Of a stretch of DNA of 64,000 nucleotides, positions 1-11,310 are shown one piece after another. Origin of the DNA: Azonexus sp. (GTDB lineage: Bacteria > Pseudomonadota > Gammaproteobacteria > Burkholderiales > Rhodocyclaceae); NCBI GenBank assembly GCA_031260295.1, contig JAIRKE010000028.1, positions 62,001-126,000 on the forward strand. Direction: 5' to 3'. Both the position numbers and the translations under genes were made by a program. The notes under the pieces were generated by a model, which ran no database searches, was not told the DNA's origin, and saw nothing but the letters and a program-made list of their open reading frames with translations. The stretch's first letter is position 1; the number at the start of each line of letters is the position of its first letter.

Positions 1-514
1 TGCCGATGCGGTGACCAGCTACCTGAATGCCCAGATCGATTCCGGCGCCCAGGCGGTGATGATTTTCGACACCTGGGGTGGCTCGCTGTCGCATGCCGCC
101 TACCGGGAATTTTCGTTGGCCTACATGCAGCGTATCGTTGCCGGCCTGCAGAAGGAGAAGGACGGCCAGCGCATCCCGTGCATCGTGTTCACCAAGAACG
201 GCGGCCTGTGGTTGGAACAAATCGCCGCCATCGGCTGTGACGCGGTCGGTCTGGACTGGACCGTGGACATCGGCGAGGCCCGTCGCCGCGTCGGCGACCA
301 GGTGGCGCTGCAGGGCAATCTTGACCCCAACGTTCTGTTCGCAGCACCGGAAATTGTCGCCGCCGAGGCGCGCAAGGTGCTCGACAGCTTCGGCCCCGGC
401 AATACCGGCCACGTTTTCAATCTCGGCCACGGCATTTCGCAATTCACGCCGCCGGAAAGCGTCACCGCATTGGTCGAAGCCGTGCATGGTCACAGCCGCC
501 TGTTGCGCAAATAA
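1..514 (+). CDS. hemE: Uroporphyrinogen decarboxylase, C-terminal part (start outside window)
   Basis: The reading frame is open from base 2 and ends with TAA at 512-514, so only the last ~170 residues are here. HemE decarboxylates uroporphyrinogen III to coproporphyrinogen III in cytoplasmic heme and siroheme synthesis. Visible family segments are the FDTWGG stretch, the [10 protein letters not shown] stretch and the conserved end [10 protein letters not shown] followed by TPPE. Family length is about 355 residues, so roughly half is missing to the left. It lies just upstream of priA in the same orientation, separated by an AT-rich spacer with DnaA boxes. Confidence 0.95.
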   Translation, partial: ADAVTSYLNAQIDSGAQAVMIFDTWGGSLSHAAYREFSLAYMQRIVAGLQKEKDGQRIPCIVFTKNGGLWLEQIAAIGCDAVGLDWTVDIGEARRRVGDQVALQGNLDPNVLFAAPEIVAAEARKVLDSFGPGNTGHVFNLGHGISQFTPPESVTALVEAVHGHSRLLRK

Positions 515-544
515 CCGTCTTGCGCAGTCAGGATAAGGCGGGAC

Positions 545-745
545 TTATACACAGCGAAGCATTCTGTTCCGCGCGGTTTTTGACGAAATTCGCTTGACAG
601 TTTTTGCTTTTGTCAAGCCATTGAAAATAAAAGAAATATTTTTTTGCCCAATATTTCGGCAGAGTAGGAAACTCCGCTGCAACCCGCGATCCTGCGTGTA
701 GTCGGAGTTGTAATCCACAAAATTATCCACAGAATTTGTGGACAA
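545..745. promoter_or_regulatory. DnaA-box cluster in AT-rich hemE-priA spacer
   Basis: The 293 bp between hemE and priA is markedly AT-rich and holds four DnaA-box-like 9-mers: TTATACACA (545-553) and TTATCCACA (723-731), both perfect matches to TTATNCACA; TAATCCACA (711-719), one mismatch; and TGTGGACAA (737-745), the reverse complement of TTGTCCACA. The last two face each other across 5 bp. An A/T-only-like stretch at 619-655 sits between the first and the other boxes. Box identity is seen directly; a role as DnaA binding site, origin or titration locus is inferred. Confidence 0.55.
593..617. repeat. Inverted repeat in the hemE-priA spacer
   Basis: CTTGACA at 593-599 and TGTCAAG at 611-617 form a perfect 7-bp inverted repeat around a T-rich loop. 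It may be an operator or hairpin for the hemE end or the priA leader. TTGACA also looks like a -35 hexamer, but I see no -10 at 17 bp. Confidence 0.4.
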
Positions 746-807
746 CTTACGCCCCTCGATTTATGACGGAGCGATACACCTGAATCCGGAGATTCGCCGG
801 TCCCGCC

Positions 808-2796
808 ATGCCCGTATTCCGCGTCGCCCTCGATCTGCCGCTGCATCGCCTGTTCGACTACCTGGCGCCGGAGACGGCAGGCCGGGACGACATCGGCCTG
901 CGGGTCCGGGTGCCCTTCGGACGTGGTGAGCGGGTCGGCGTCATCATCGATGTCGCGGCCAGCGGCGCATGGCCGCTCGAACAACTGAAAGCGGCCGGCG
1001 AGGTGTTGCGCGATCTGCCGCCGCTACCATCGGATTTCTTCGCTCTGTGCTCGTTTGCCAGCACTTACTATCAAGCTCCGCATGGTGAAGTGGTGTTGCA
1101 GGCTCTACCGGCCGGGCTGAAACGCTGCGCTCCGCCAAACCGGCGTTCGGTCCGTCCGCCGCTGCCCGGCGAGCCACCGTTGGCGCTGCCGGACCTGACC
1201 GCCGAGCAGGCGGCGGCCGTGGCGGCGGTGGCGTTGGATGCCGGGTTCTCCGTCCATCTGCTGTACGGCGTCACCGGCAGCGGTAAGACCGAGGTGTACC
1301 TGCGCCTGATCGAGCGCGTGTTGGCCTGCGGCCGTCAGGTGCTGCTGCTGGTGCCGGAAATCAACCTGACGCCGCAATTGGAGGAGCGAGTGCGCGCTCG
1401 CTTTCCGCAGCGTACCGTGGTTGCGCTGCACAGCGAACTGGCTGAGGCGGCGCGCGAGCGCAACTGGCGGGCCGCCTTCGTCGGTGGTGCCGATATCGTG
1501 CTCGGCACCCGCTTGGCCATCTTTACCCCGCTGCCGCGGCTCGGCCTGATCGTTGTTGACGAGGAGCATGATCCCTCCTTCAAGCAGCAGGACGGCATGC
1601 GCTACTCGGCCCGCGATCTGGCCGTGGTCCGTGCCCGCCAGGTCGGTGTGCCGGCCGTCCTCGGTTCGGCGACACCGTCGCTGGAAACTTGGGCCAACGC
1701 CGGTGGTGGCCGTTACCGGCGGCTGACGTTGAGTGAACGGGCCAATCGCCAGGCCACGTTGCCGCAGATCCGCATTCTCGACACCCGCCGCCTGCCCTTG
1801 CACGAGGGCATCGCCGCGCCACTACTGGCAGCCATCGATGAGCGCTTGGCGCGCGGTGAACAAAGCCTCGTCTTCCTCAACCGTCGCGGTTACGCGCCGG
1901 TGTTGGCCTGTCCCGCCTGTGGCTGGGTTTCGCACTGTCGGCGCTGTGCTGCCAACCTGGTGCTGCACTTGGCCGACCGCCGTCTGCGCTGCCACCATTG
2001 CGGCTTCGAGCAGCGCATCCCGTCGGCTTGTCCGACCTGCGGCAATCAAGACATCCACCCCTTTGGCCGTGGTACCCAGCGTCTTGAGGAATGGTTGCAG
2101 GGCAAGTTCCCGGCGGCGCGTATCCTGCGTGTCGACCGCGATTCGGTGAAGAGCCGCAAGCAGTGGGAAGTGATGCTCGAACGTATCCACAGCGGCGAGG
2201 CCGATATCCTGGTCGGCACGCAAATGCTGGCCAAGGGGCACGATTTTCCGAAGCTGACGCTGGTTGGCGTGCTCGGTGCCGATGCCGCGCTGTATGCCGC
2301 CGACTGGCGGGCGCCGGAGCGCCTGTTCGCACAGCTGATGCAAGTCGCCGGGCGGGCGGGGCGGGCCGAGCTGAAAGGTGAAGTAGTGATTCAGACCCAG
2401 TATCCCGAGCACCCGCTATTCACCGCGCTGGCCGTCCACGACTACGCCGGTTTCGCCGCCAGCCAGTTACAGGAGCGCGAACAGGCCGGTTTCCCTCCCT
2501 ATGCCTTTCAGGCCGTGCTGCGCGCCGAGGCGCCGCAAATGGCCGACGCCATCGCCTTCCTGAAAGCCGCTGCGGCACTGCCGACGGTGGCGGCGCATGG
2601 CGAGGTGCTGCTCTACGACCCGGTGCCGATGCGCATGGCACGCCTCGCTAACCTCGAACGCGGCCAATTGCTGGCCGAGTCGCTGTCGCGGCCGGCGCTA
2701 CAGGCCTTCCTGCCGCAGTGGCGGGAAGCCATCGAGGGCCTCAAGGCGCCGGCGCGGCTGCGCTGGCATCTCGAAGTCGATCCGCTGGAATTCTGA
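808..2796 (+). CDS. priA: Primosomal protein N' (replication restart helicase PriA)
   Basis: PriA is a 3'-5' DNA helicase that recognises stalled forks and reloads the replisome. The 662-residue product starts with the DNA-binding 3'BD domain. The Walker A motif GVTGSGKT is at about residues 154-161 and DEEH (Walker B) at 251-254. A zinc-binding block of eight cysteines in paired CxxC motifs lies around 368-411. Helicase motifs VGTQMLAKGHDFP and QVAGRAGR follow. It is somewhat shorter than the ~730 residues of Escherichia coli PriA, as is common in betaproteobacteria. The ATG at 808 has a weak upstream ribosome site. The spacer before it carries DnaA boxes, which fits a replication gene. Confidence 0.95.
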   Translation: MPVFRVALDLPLHRLFDYLAPETAGRDDIGLRVRVPFGRGERVGVIIDVAASGAWPLEQLKAAGEVLRDLPPLPSDFFALCSFASTYYQAPHGEVVLQALPAGLKRCAPPNRRSVRPPLPGEPPLALPDLTAEQAAAVAAVALDAGFSVHLLYGVTGSGKTEVYLRLIERVLACGRQVLLLVPEINLTPQLEERVRARFPQRTVVALHSELAEAARERNWRAAFVGGADIVLGTRLAIFTPLPRLGLIVVDEEHDPSFKQQDGMRYSARDLAVVRARQVGVPAVLGSATPSLETWANAGGGRYRRLTLSERANRQATLPQIRILDTRRLPLHEGIAAPLLAAIDERLARGEQSLVFLNRRGYAPVLACPACGWVSHCRRCAANLVLHLADRRLRCHHCGFEQRIPSACPTCGNQDIHPFGRGTQRLEEWLQGKFPAARILRVDRDSVKSRKQWEVMLERIHSGEADILVGTQMLAKGHDFPKLTLVGVLGADAALYAADWRAPERLFAQLMQVAGRAGRAELKGEVVIQTQYPEHPLFTALAVHDYAGFAASQLQEREQAGFPPYAFQAVLRAEAPQMADAIAFLKAAAALPTVAAHGEVLLYDPVPMRMARLANLERGQLLAESLSRPALQAFLPQWREAIEGLKAPARLRWHLEVDPLEF

Positions 2797-2871
2797 GCGA
2801 CCGGCGCTCGGCAGTACCTGCTGGGGAGCCGCCTGTCGGTCTGGCCGTCTCAGCGCCGCTGGGGGCGGCAG

Positions 2872-3054
2872 CTAGGCGGTGCCGAAAGTCAGGAAGTAGG
2901 CGCTAGTCAGCAGACCGAGCGCATTGTCTGGCAGGCTCAACTCGTTGGCGATGACCGGCCCGAGCACGGCATTGACCATGCGGTACGGGTAAGACAGGAA
3001 ATGGCCAGCGGCAAGGGGCAGGAACAGACGGAAAACCAGGCGGCGCAAATCGGG
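2872..3054 (-). pseudogene. MFS transporter N-terminal remnant
   Basis: On the minus strand an open stretch of about 60 codons between two stops reads as the first two membrane segments of a major facilitator permease. It contains FLPLAAGHFLSYPYRMVNAV, then NELSLPDNALGLLTSAYFL, then stops at 2872-2874. No normal start precedes it, and the other ten helices are absent. The stretch from 2797 to 2871 shows nothing recognisable. The identification rests on the typical MFS pattern LSYPYRxVNAVLGP...LGLLTSAYFL; I infer a decayed permease, not a small protein. Confidence 0.6.
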
Positions 3055-3065
3055 TTAGCTCAAAC

Positions 3066-3755
3066 TTATTCCGGTTTCACGTGAAACGCCGGTGGCGCTA
3101 CGTTGGTTTGGTGCCGCAGCCAAGTCAAGCGCTGCTCGATCTTGTTTCGCCAATGGGCGGCGATGCCTTCGCTCGCTGCTAGACGCGCCAATTCGACCAG
3201 GTCAGGACGATGTTGCGCCCATAGCGCCATGGCATCCGCCAGGATCGGGTTGTCGCTCGCTGCTTTCTCCAGCAGCAATTCGTCACCCGGTGTCACCTCG
3301 CCCGCCGTCAGCACGCGCCAGTACCAGCCGGTCAGACGCTGTTCACCGATGAAAGCGGCCATGCCCTCGCTGCCGAAACGCTCGTCGATCTTCCAGCATG
3401 GCGTGCGCGGCTGGCAGACCTGCAGCCGGGCGCCGCCGAAGCGCCAGATATCACCGACGCGCACGCTGCTTTCGTCGAGGTCGGCGGTCGACAGGTTCTC
3501 ACCCATGCTGCCAGGGACCAATTGCCCAGCAGCTTCGGGAAAGTGCTCGGCCAGGCGGACGTAATGGGCGGCCGGGTAAAGATGCACCGCCTTCTCCGGC
3601 CCGCCGTGCACACGCCGGTCGGCTTGGACATCGCCGGCGAAACCTTCCTGGCCGAGTGTCAGGCGGTTATGCACCGGTTGCTTGTAAATGCCGGTTGGCC
3701 GGCCGGATTCGGGCAGCGACCGGATGCCGCCAATGAATAGGGAGATATGTGCCAT
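3066..3755 (-). CDS. MOSC domain-containing protein (YiiM-like)
   Basis: The 229-residue product has a MOSC domain of the kind found at the C-terminus of molybdenum-cofactor sulfurases. Family motifs are IGGIRSLP near the N-terminus, GxxGDxQADxRVHGGPEKAVHLYP, GSMGENLS, RxQVCQPRTPCWKI with the conserved cysteine, and GWYWRVL. It then has the C-terminal three-helix region typical of YiiM, which reduces N-hydroxylated bases using molybdenum cofactor. I chose the ATG at 3755 because the sequence before it does not belong to the family but to a decayed ROK kinase. It is read toward priA. The function is inferred from family. Confidence 0.85.
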   Translation of the reverse strand: MAHISLFIGGIRSLPESGRPTGIYKQPVHNRLTLGQEGFAGDVQADRRVHGGPEKAVHLYPAAHYVRLAEHFPEAAGQLVPGSMGENLSTADLDESSVRVGDIWRFGGARLQVCQPRTPCWKIDERFGSEGMAAFIGEQRLTGWYWRVLTAGEVTPGDELLLEKAASDNPILADAMALWAQHRPDLVELARLAASEGIAAHWRNKIEQRLTWLRHQTNVAPPAFHVKPE

Positions 3756-3779
3756 GAAACGGCGATTGTGCCATCGAGC

Positions 3780-3948
3780 GGGCGTTTGCCATAGGCCGGG
3801 TAGCGGGGGAAATTTCTCGTAGAGTCCGCCGCCGAGGACGATCACATCCGTGCCGAACAGATTGATGGCCCTGGCCCTCGCGGGTGTCATCGCCGCCCGG
3901 CGTGATGATCTCGATCTTGCTGCCGCCGAGATCAATGCCAAGGCACAT
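3780..3948 (-). pseudogene. ROK-family sugar kinase remnant, internally deleted
   Basis: Just after the methyltransferase stop, an ATG at 3948 begins MCLGIDLGGSKIEIIT, the typical ROK kinase N-terminal phosphate-loop strand. About 20 codons later a different frame carries INLFGTDVIVLGGGL followed by EKFPPLPGLWQ, the typical ROK C-terminus. The ~240 residues normally between them, including the CxCGxxGC zinc motif, are absent. This is a deletion relic joining both ends of one gene. It overlaps nothing functional; the MOSC gene starts just downstream. Confidence 0.65.
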
Positions 3949-3951
3949 GCC

Positions 3952-4602
3952 CTAGACTCGGACGGCGACACCCTTGACGTTGCCGTAAGTAGTGGTCAGC
4001 GTGCGCAGCACGCTGGCGCCACCTTCGAGCAGCAGCATGAACAGATTGCGCTCGGAGTACAGGCAGACCGGCTGGTCGATCTCGTACTTCGCGGCCATTG
4101 CTGGCGATAGGTAAGTGAAGCGCTGCTCGATGGGTAGATCCAGGCCGGGGTAGCCATCACCCAGTTCCGAATGCAGGCCGAGGATGGAGAGGTACAACTT
4201 GCCGCCGATCCTCAGGCGCAGCAGCAGCTGGCGGAGGGTGGCGCGGGCCTGGTGGTAGGGCAGGCAGCACAGGCCCCGGCGCACAACGATAATGTCGTAC
4301 GGGTCGCCGGGCAGATCGGTCGGCATCTCGCTCAGCGCGCAGGGAACGAAACGGACATTGTCTTGCACGCCAGCGGCCAGCGCCCGGTTCTCCACTTCCC
4401 GCTGATGGACTGGCCGGTCACCGACGGTGACGCTGGCGCCGAGGCGGGCGAACTGGATGGCTAGCTCGCAACGTCCCGCCGGGAAGACGAATACCGACAC
4501 GCGCCGATCGATGCGCTGGCGCTTGACGCACTCCTCCAGCGCCAGACGCTCGTTCTCGTCGTGACAATTGGCGATGGGATTGGCGCTAAGATGATCGTCC
4601 AT
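3952..4602 (-). CDS. Class I SAM-dependent methyltransferase-like protein
   Basis: The 216-residue product has a Rossmann methyltransferase layout. A glycine-poor motif I (VFVFPAGRCELAIQFARLGA) is followed by an acidic strand end (VTVGDRP), then YDIIVVRRGLCCLPYHQA as motif IV and LRIGGKLYLSILG as motif VI. Motif I lacks the usual GxGxG, so SAM binding is not certain. The start has a good ribosome site (AGAGGAAC before ATG at 4602). It is divergent from the DUF1840 gene across an 85-bp spacer and lies directly upstream of the ROK relic, which it may once have been co-transcribed with. The substrate is unknown. Confidence 0.65.
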   Translation of the reverse strand: MDDHLSANPIANCHDENERLALEECVKRQRIDRRVSVFVFPAGRCELAIQFARLGASVTVGDRPVHQREVENRALAAGVQDNVRFVPCALSEMPTDLPGDPYDIIVVRRGLCCLPYHQARATLRQLLLRLRIGGKLYLSILGLHSELGDGYPGLDLPIEQRFTYLSPAMAAKYEIDQPVCLYSERNLFMLLLEGGASVLRTLTTTYGNVKGVAVRV

Positions 4603-4687
4603 GGTTGTTCCTCTCTCCGTTCCCTTTCATTTTGCATGAAGGGTGGGGGGCGTGACAACCGATTGAAGGTCCACCAGGAGCCAGTTC

Positions 4688-5029
4688 ATGATTGTTACAT
4701 TTACTTCCAGCGAGACCGGCGAACTGCTGATGTTCGCCGCCGTGGCGCGTACCATCTTGCAGGTGCTGGGCAAGGAGACGAGCGCGCGCGGCACGTTCAC
4801 GCGGGACGAGATGGCTCCGGCCGCCGTTGCGCTACGTCAGGCGGTGGCGCGGGCCGCCGCAGCAGAGGAGGGTGTCGCCGAGGACGAGGAGGAAGAGGAA
4901 AAAGGGGCGAACAAGGAGCCAGTGATCACCCTCGGCCAGCGCGCTTGGCCGTTCATCGACATGCTCGAACGCACCGGGCGCAGCGGGCCGGATGCTCACA
5001 TCGTCTGGCAGGCGGCCGCCGATTTCTGA
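4688..5029 (+). CDS. DUF1840 domain-containing protein
   Basis: The 113-residue cytoplasmic protein starts MIVTFTSSETGELLMF, has a low-complexity glutamate run at about 68-77, and ends with ITLGQRAWPFIDMLERT. This pattern belongs to DUF1840, a betaproteobacterial family of unknown function. The ATG at 4688 is preceded by AGGAG at good spacing. The downstream amidase starts 68 bp later in the same direction, so the two may share a transcript. Confidence 0.8.
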   Translation: MIVTFTSSETGELLMFAAVARTILQVLGKETSARGTFTRDEMAPAAVALRQAVARAAAAEEGVAEDEEEEEKGANKEPVITLGQRAWPFIDMLERTGRSGPDAHIVWQAAADF

Positions 5030-5097
5030 GCGGCGGCGGGCTTGTCTCCGATGCAACGCGGTCGCGCTTGTCAGCAATTTGCCGCCATCATCACGGC

Positions 5098-5808
5098 GTG
5101 AACAAGCGCCCGCCGCTGTTTTTCCTGATGCCGACGCTGATCGCGGCGTCGGTCTACGCTGCCGAGGTGGCTGTCGACGTTGGTCATGGTCGGCTCGACG
5201 GCGGTGCCATCAGCGCCCGTGGCCGTTCCGAATTCGATTTCAACCGGCAGTTCGCCGAAGTTTTCGCCGCAGCGCTGGCACAGCGCGAGTTGGCGGTGCG
5301 TCGCATCAATTTCGCCGGCGACATCGGCAGCCTGGCCGAACGCCCCCAGCAGGCGATTGGCGCTGATTTCTTTCTGTCCATCCATCACGACTCGATCGGC
5401 GAGAGTTATCTGCAACGCTGGGAGCAGGATGGCGAGGAAATGACCTATACCGACGCCAAGCGAGGCTTCGGCCTGTTCGTCTCGGCGCGCAATCCAGATC
5501 TCGCCACCAGTCTGCGCTGCGCCTCGGCCATCGGCGCCGTGCTGCGCCGCAACGGCTTCCAGCCGTCGCCCTGGCACGGTCGCACGCATCTGGTCGCCGA
5601 CGGCGAAAACGGCGTCTGGTACTACGACAATCTCGTCGTGCTATACCGCGCCACGCTGCCGGCCGTGCTGTTCGAGGCCGGCGTCATCAAGCACCGGGAA
5701 GAGGAACTGGAACTGCTCGACCCGCAACGCCAAGCCCGGATGGCCGACGCGGTGGCAACCGGCATCGCAGCCTGCTTATCGATTACAGAAATACCGGCTC
5801 GGGATTGA
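5098..5808 (+). CDS. N-acetylmuramoyl-L-alanine amidase, exported
   Basis: This is an Amidase_3 family enzyme that cleaves the lactyl-amide bond between N-acetylmuramic acid and the stem peptide in the periplasm. The chosen GTG at 5098 gives a signal peptide ([21 protein letters not shown]) and a mature domain beginning [12 protein letters not shown], which holds the first zinc histidine. FLSIHHDS holds the second histidine, and [10 protein letters not shown] carries the catalytic-region glutamate. The length of ~236 residues is that of a bare catalytic domain with no AMIN or SPOR module. Its last 26 bases overlap the convergent 3' end of murB. Confidence 0.85.
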   Translation: MNKRPPLFFLMPTLIAASVYAAEVAVDVGHGRLDGGAISARGRSEFDFNRQFAEVFAAALAQRELAVRRINFAGDIGSLAERPQQAIGADFFLSIHHDSIGESYLQRWEQDGEEMTYTDAKRGFGLFVSARNPDLATSLRCASAIGAVLRRNGFQPSPWHGRTHLVADGENGVWYYDNLVVLYRATLPAVLFEAGVIKHREEELELLDPQRQARMADAVATGIAACLSITEIPARD

Positions 5809-6789
5809 GGTCGACGGCGAATTTTTCGCGCACGGAGGCTTGCACGGCGGCCATCGTGCGCCGCACATCGGCGCCGTTGGCGCCGCCGTGATTGACCAGC
5901 ACCAGTGCCTGTTTCTCGTACATGCCAACCGGCCCGAGCGCCTTGCCCTTCCAGCCAACCTGCTCGATCAGCCAGCCGGCCGCCAGCTTGACCCGGCCAT
6001 CCGCTTGCGGGTAACAGGGCAGCACCGGGAATCGTTGTTTCAGCGCGGCGGCAACCTCGGGCGCGACCACCGGGTTGTGGAAGAAGCTGCCGGCATTCGG
6101 CGCGACGGCTGGATCGGGCAACTTGCGCCGACGGATGGCGATGATTGCCGCTGCGATGTCGCGGGCCGCCGGCGCTGCGATGGCGCGGGCCGCGAGTTCC
6201 TCGCCGACCTCACCGTAAAGGGGATTGGCGCGCCAAGCCTTGGGCAGTCGGAAGACGACGCTGGTGATCGCCAGCCGCCCGTTCAGATGCCAACCCTGCT
6301 GCTTGAATAGGCTGTCACGGTAGCCGAAGCGGCACGCTTCGCGGTCGAAGGAAACAAAGTCACCATGCGCGAAATCCCAGGCAGTCAAAGTGTGGAAGCA
6401 CTCACTAACTTCGAGTCCGTAGGCGCCGATGTTCTGGATCGGCGCGGCGCCGACCGTGCCGGGAATCAGGCTCAGGTTTTCCAGCCCTGGCCAGCCTTGG
6501 GCCAGCGTCCACTGCACGAAGTCATGCCAGTTCTCACCGCCCCCGGCCTCGACATACCAAGCCTCGGCATCTTCGCCGAGCAGGCGGCGGCCAGGAATGG
6601 CCATGTGCAGGATCAAGCCGTCGAAATCGCCGGTCAGCACCAGATTACTGCCGCCGCCGAGAACAAAGCGGCGTCCGGTGGCAAGCACCGGATCGGTTAG
6701 TTGCGCGGTCGCCGCGACCTTCAGGTAGCGCGCCGCCTTGCCCGGCAGGACCAGGGTATTGGCGGCGCGCAGGTCGACGTCAGTCTGCA

Positions 6790-6790
<1 letters not shown>
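5783..6790 (-). CDS. murB: UDP-N-acetylenolpyruvoylglucosamine reductase
   Basis: MurB is the FAD enzyme that reduces UDP-GlcNAc-enolpyruvate with NADPH to UDP-MurNAc, the second committed step of peptidoglycan synthesis. The 335-residue product has the FAD-binding [11 protein letters not shown] motif, [27 protein letters not shown] and the AGSFFHNP motif with the catalytic serine. This is the long type I form. Its ATG overlaps the metH stop (TGATG), so translation is probably coupled to metH. Its 3' end overlaps the convergent amidase gene. Confidence 0.97.
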
Positions 6791-10455
<3,665 letters not shown>

Positions 10456-10519
10456 GATTACCTCGGCAAGACGAAAACCGGGGACGCCGCAGAAACAATC
10501 GGCGTCACAAACCGGGGTT

Positions 10520-10590
10520 TGCGAGCGCCGTTGGTCGTTGCCGAGCCTGGCCCCGTGTGTAGGTAGGGTCGCAACGCTCCTCGGCAGAGG
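10520..10590 (-). promoter_or_regulatory. S-adenosylhomocysteine (SAH) riboswitch of metH
   Basis: The minus-strand leader holds TGCCGAGGAGCGTTGCGACC (5' part), then CCAGGCTCGGCAACGACC and finally AACGGCGCTCGC. This is the conserved core of the ahcY-type SAH riboswitch, known in beta- and gammaproteobacteria upstream of ahcY, metH and metF. P1 forms between TGCCGAG (10586-10580) and CTCGGCA (10545-10539). GAGCG pairs with CGCTC further in. The metH ribosome site region repeats TGCCGAG (10468-10462), so it could compete for the 3' strand of P1. The family is known to switch genes on when SAH is high; the sequence fits an ON switch acting on translation. Boundaries are approximate. Confidence 0.85.
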
Positions 10591-10738
10591 CGCTAGTTTA
10601 CCGGCCGCCTTGGCGACTGCCAAGGAGGTTGATTTGCTTGGCCGGCGATGGCAAGCGAGCGGCGGATTCGCTCATCCTCTCGGCCGGCAAGGACCTCACC
10701 GCCAAAGCCGCCCAGGCCAGCAGCGAACAGTCTTCCTC

Positions 10739-11233
10739 CTAACCTTCCGGCTCCACCCGGCGCGACGTCTTCTTGACCAGATCGGTTTCGCTGTCGAAAT
10801 GCACCATGAAATAGGTTTCGCCCATCACCGGCACGCCTTCGATCCGCCACTCCCAGATCTCCTCGCCCAAATTGCGGAAGACCGTGTGCGAACCGGGTGC
10901 GCCGAGCAGGCGGCGAATCTCGTGGCGGTTCATGCCGGGCTGGACGCGGACGTAGTTGGCGTCGTTCAATACTTGATCCAGACGGCTGACCACCTGCTGC
11001 CGGTCGAAGCTGATCATGTAGCAATGCACGCCGTTCGGCTGCCGGCTGTATTCCCAGGTTGCCGTGCCGTCGTCGTTGCTGAACCGATAGCCGGGCTCGC
11101 CCATGCGTTCGAGCACTTCGGCGGCGGTGGTGACGCCGGGCTGGATTTGCGGCAGGTTGACTGCGTCGCAGGCGGGCAGCAGGGCCGCCGCCAGCAGGCT
11201 GGCGAGGGCGGCGAACAATCCGGTCTTGGCCAT
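10739..11233 (-). CDS. BamE/SmpA-OmlA-like outer membrane lipoprotein
   Basis: The 164-residue product starts with a lipoprotein signal (lipobox LLPAC, Cys 22), which predicts anchoring to the outer membrane. Two related blocks follow, QIQPGVTTAAEVLERMGEP and VQPGMNRHEIRRLLGAPG. Both match the SmpA/OmlA fold of BamE, where the PGM..xEVxxxLGxP pattern marks the two-helix start. A duplicated domain suggests a BamE-related protein rather than BamE itself, which has one. It is upstream of metH on the same strand, with the riboswitch region between. The function is inferred. Confidence 0.75.
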   Translation of the reverse strand: MAKTGLFAALASLLAAALLPACDAVNLPQIQPGVTTAAEVLERMGEPGYRFSNDDGTATWEYSRQPNGVHCYMISFDRQQVVSRLDQVLNDANYVRVQPGMNRHEIRRLLGAPGSHTVFRNLGEEIWEWRIEGVPVMGETYFMVHFDSETDLVKKTSRRVEPEG

Positions 11234-11310
11234 GTCGAATTCCAGTGGTCGGGTAAGGCTGTAACTGTAGCCGGGGTTGCCGATTCAAAGAAAGCGCCCG
11301 GCGTTTGCCC

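Noticed and set aside
4561-5097. Long frame extending the amidase upstream to 4561
   Set aside because: It crosses the DUF1840 gene in another frame, has no amidase similarity, and would remove the signal peptide that begins at the GTG at 5098.
10629-10742. Plus-strand small frame with AAGGAGG and TTG between metH and the lipoprotein gene
   Set aside because: The ribosome site abuts one TTG directly; the 34-37 codon product has no recognisable feature and overlaps metH leader sequence.
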